From NCBI GenBank assembly GCA_035328405.1, contig DAOLIT010000001.1:62001-126000 (forward strand): a stretch of 64,000 nucleotides of DNA, given 5' to 3'. The translations under genes and the position numbers were made by a program. The notes under the pieces were generated by a model that saw only the letters and a program-made list of their open reading frames with translations, made no database searches and was not told the origin of the DNA. The stretch comes from JAEUKA01 sp035328405 (GTDB lineage: Bacteria > Myxococcota_A > Polyangia > Palsa-1104 > JAEUJZ01). Below, one piece after another: positions 62,758 to 64,000 of the stretch. How positions within the stretch are numbered: the stretch's first letter is position 1; every line of letters begins with the position of its first letter.

Positions 62758-63111
62758 CTCTTCTGGTCGCTCCTCGTCGCAGACGGTTTGTCGTTATGCG
62801 CTGTGTGCCTCGGAAAAGCACAATGCGCTGCTGTAGGCAACCGTCCGCATTGTAGGCCTGTGGATAACCCTGTGGATAACCCTGTGGATAACCCTGTGGA
62901 TAACCTGTGGACAGCGGAAACCTGTGGAAAACTCGGGGGTTTTTCCACAGGAACCCACATTTTTCTCCACAGGCGATGTCCTTGCTGCGCAAGCACTTTG
63001 GCCACTTTTCCACATATCCACAGGACATAGTACGGATACGAATAAGATCTATATATACAGATCCAAATCAGGTAGAACCTCATCCTGAAAAACAACACAG
63101 GTGGAGAAAAG
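62758..63111. other. Probable replication origin (oriC) with DnaA-box cluster
   Basis: A gene-free stretch of 354 bases. Four identical TGTGGATAA boxes lie at 62859, 62871, 62883 and 62895, spaced exactly 12 bp. TGTGGACAG (62906) and TGTGGAAAA (62923) follow, and then boxes in the other orientation: TTTTCCACA (62941), TTCTCCACA (62963), TTTTCCACA (63006) and TATCCACA (63015). An AT-rich tract with TATATATA lies at about 63035-63060, a candidate unwinding element. A 7-bp inverted repeat CAATGCG/CGCATTG flanks the left side (62821-62827 and 62846-62852). TTATCCACA is the DnaA consensus, and dnaN follows at once. dnaA itself is not in the window. Confidence 0.85.
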
Positions 63112-64000
63112 ATGGACTTTCACATCGAGAAGGCAGCATTCCTCCAGGCACTCTACTACGCGCAAGGAATCGCCGACCGCAAGTCAACGATGCCCATTTT
63201 GGCAAATGTTCTTTTGCGATCGGAAGGAACGGATCGAATTACCGTCGCAGCGACGGACCTGAATCTGACTGTTACGACAGAATTGCCCTGCTCGGTAAAC
63301 CGAGAAGGCGGTTTGACAGCCTCAGCAAAACACTTGCATGACTTGGTGAAGACATTGCCGAGTGAAAAATTGCATCTCCGTCGAGCGGACAACAATTACG
63401 CCGAGATTGCGAGCGGCAAGGCAAGTTACAAAGTTGTGGGTTTGCCAGACCGCGATTTTCCGAAACTGCCGTCGCACAAAGAAGTGAAGTTTCACAAGGT
63501 GGATGTTGCGGCGCTGAGAGACATGATTTCCAAGACGATGTTTTCAATCTCGACGGACGAGACGCGCAGTCACTTGAATGGCGTGCTGTTTGAGTGCGAG
63601 GGACATGACGATCTGGCGTTTGGGCGCATGGTGTCTACCGACGGACACAGGTTGTCAAAATGTGAAAGGCCGCTGCCGGGAGCGCCAAGACTGAAGCCAG
63701 GCGTGGTGATTCCTCGGCGGGGAATCATGGAAGTGCGTCGAGCGATCGAGAGCAGCAACGGGTCGGTCGAAATCGCCGCGCAGAATCAGTATTTCTTTTT
63801 GCGAACGGGGGCGACGGTGTTGTCAGTGAGGCTGACCGAGGCAAATTTCCCACCGTATTCGCAAGTGATTCCGAAAGACCATCAAAAGCAGGCGACGGTC
63901 AGCACGAGCCAACTTTTGGAGGCGCTGAAGCGCATTTCGCTCGTGGCGTCGGAAAAGACCTGGGGTGTGAAACTGTCTTTGTCGAATGGTGCGATGCGCA
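63112..64000 (+). CDS. dnaN: DNA polymerase III beta subunit (sliding clamp), 5' part
   Basis: The beta clamp that tethers the replicase to DNA; 296 codons are present and the window ends before the third domain is complete. It begins MDFHIEKAAFLQALYYAQGIADRKSTMPILANVLL, followed by ATDLNLTV, VVGLPDRDFPKLP, ISTDETRSHLNGVLFE, RMVSTDGHRLSKCE and SVRLTEANFPPYSQVIP, the usual landmarks of domains I and II and the start of III. GTGGAGAAAAG precedes the ATG at 63112. It lies directly beside the DnaA-box region, as in many bacterial origins. Confidence 0.96.
   Translation, partial: MDFHIEKAAFLQALYYAQGIADRKSTMPILANVLLRSEGTDRITVAATDLNLTVTTELPCSVNREGGLTASAKHLHDLVKTLPSEKLHLRRADNNYAEIASGKASYKVVGLPDRDFPKLPSHKEVKFHKVDVAALRDMISKTMFSISTDETRSHLNGVLFECEGHDDLAFGRMVSTDGHRLSKCERPLPGAPRLKPGVVIPRRGIMEVRRAIESSNGSVEIAAQNQYFFLRTGATVLSVRLTEANFPPYSQVIPKDHQKQATVSTSQLLEALKRISLVASEKTWGVKLSLSNGAMR

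Noticed and set aside
62859..62914. Possible CRISPR-like repeat array
   Set aside because: Units are 12 bp without spacers and match the DnaA box; no cas genes are present.
62587..63030. Open frame with a PVDN peptide repeat
   Set aside because: The repeat is the 12-bp DnaA-box array read through; the frame starts antisense to the lipoprotein gene and has no ribosome-binding site.

Overview
The window reads as a chromosomal segment of a Myxococcota (former deltaproteobacterial) type organism. The signs are: many exported lipoproteins with Cys-rich 'CPxGYxC' knots, kelch and IPT/TIG repeats; periplasmic TPR and PEGA proteins; a soluble Ser/Thr protein kinase of the myxobacterial type; a MYXO-CTERM-like C-terminal tail on one protein; and a tmRNA tag of the ANDN...ALAA type. 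Genes are tightly packed, with frequent ATGA/TGATG overlaps. A run of exactly 100 N inside a short tandem repeat shows that this is a draft scaffold. I see no prophage, insertion sequence, CRISPR array, tRNA or rRNA.

Layout. 1-2254: 5' part of dnaX, an orphan hypE and a MarR regulator. 2441-8801: a seven-gene operon encoding a Lol-like ABC exporter (two FtsX-type permeases, a LolA-like carrier, an outer-membrane barrel, a LolD-like ATPase and two small envelope proteins). 8819-13707: an alpha/beta hydrolase, a membrane protein, mutL, rpoZ and a Uma2 nuclease-fold protein. 13795-20498: exported TPR, kelch, PEGA and beta-helix proteins around ruvA. 20670-30550: kup, a glycosyltransferase, a thioesterase, a methyltransferase, an elicitor-type transglutaminase, a repeat lipoprotein interrupted by the gap, a membrane protein and a TonB-receptor-like barrel. 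30676-42289: a 5'-nucleotidase lipoprotein, a signalling locus (duplicated STAS/zinc-ribbon protein with PDZ, GHKL ATPase, Ser/Thr kinase), an M20 peptidase, a lipoprotein hydrolase and a GH57-like surface protein. 42333-47137: a CPBP protease and a four-gene TPR/J-like membrane cluster. 47165-51647: ddl, corA, lipB, pdhA and a lipoprotein. 51712-62757: envelope proteins, a squalene-epoxidase-like monooxygenase, a glutaredoxin and ssrA. 62758-63111: a dense DnaA-box region, which I read as the chromosomal origin, directly upstream of dnaN (63112 to the window end).

How the parts fit. Apart from replication and repair (dnaX, mutL, ruvA, dnaN), transcription (rpoZ), translation rescue (ssrA), cell wall (ddl) and central carbon/lipoate genes (pdhA, lipB), most of the window is envelope biology. 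The two most system-like loci are the MarR-flanked Lol-like exporter at 2441-8801 and the STAS/GHKL/kinase locus at 32289-37277. Their functions are inferred from domains and neighbourhood only. Between 54277 and 62757 every gene runs leftwards, while dnaN runs rightwards, as expected for genes diverging from an origin.
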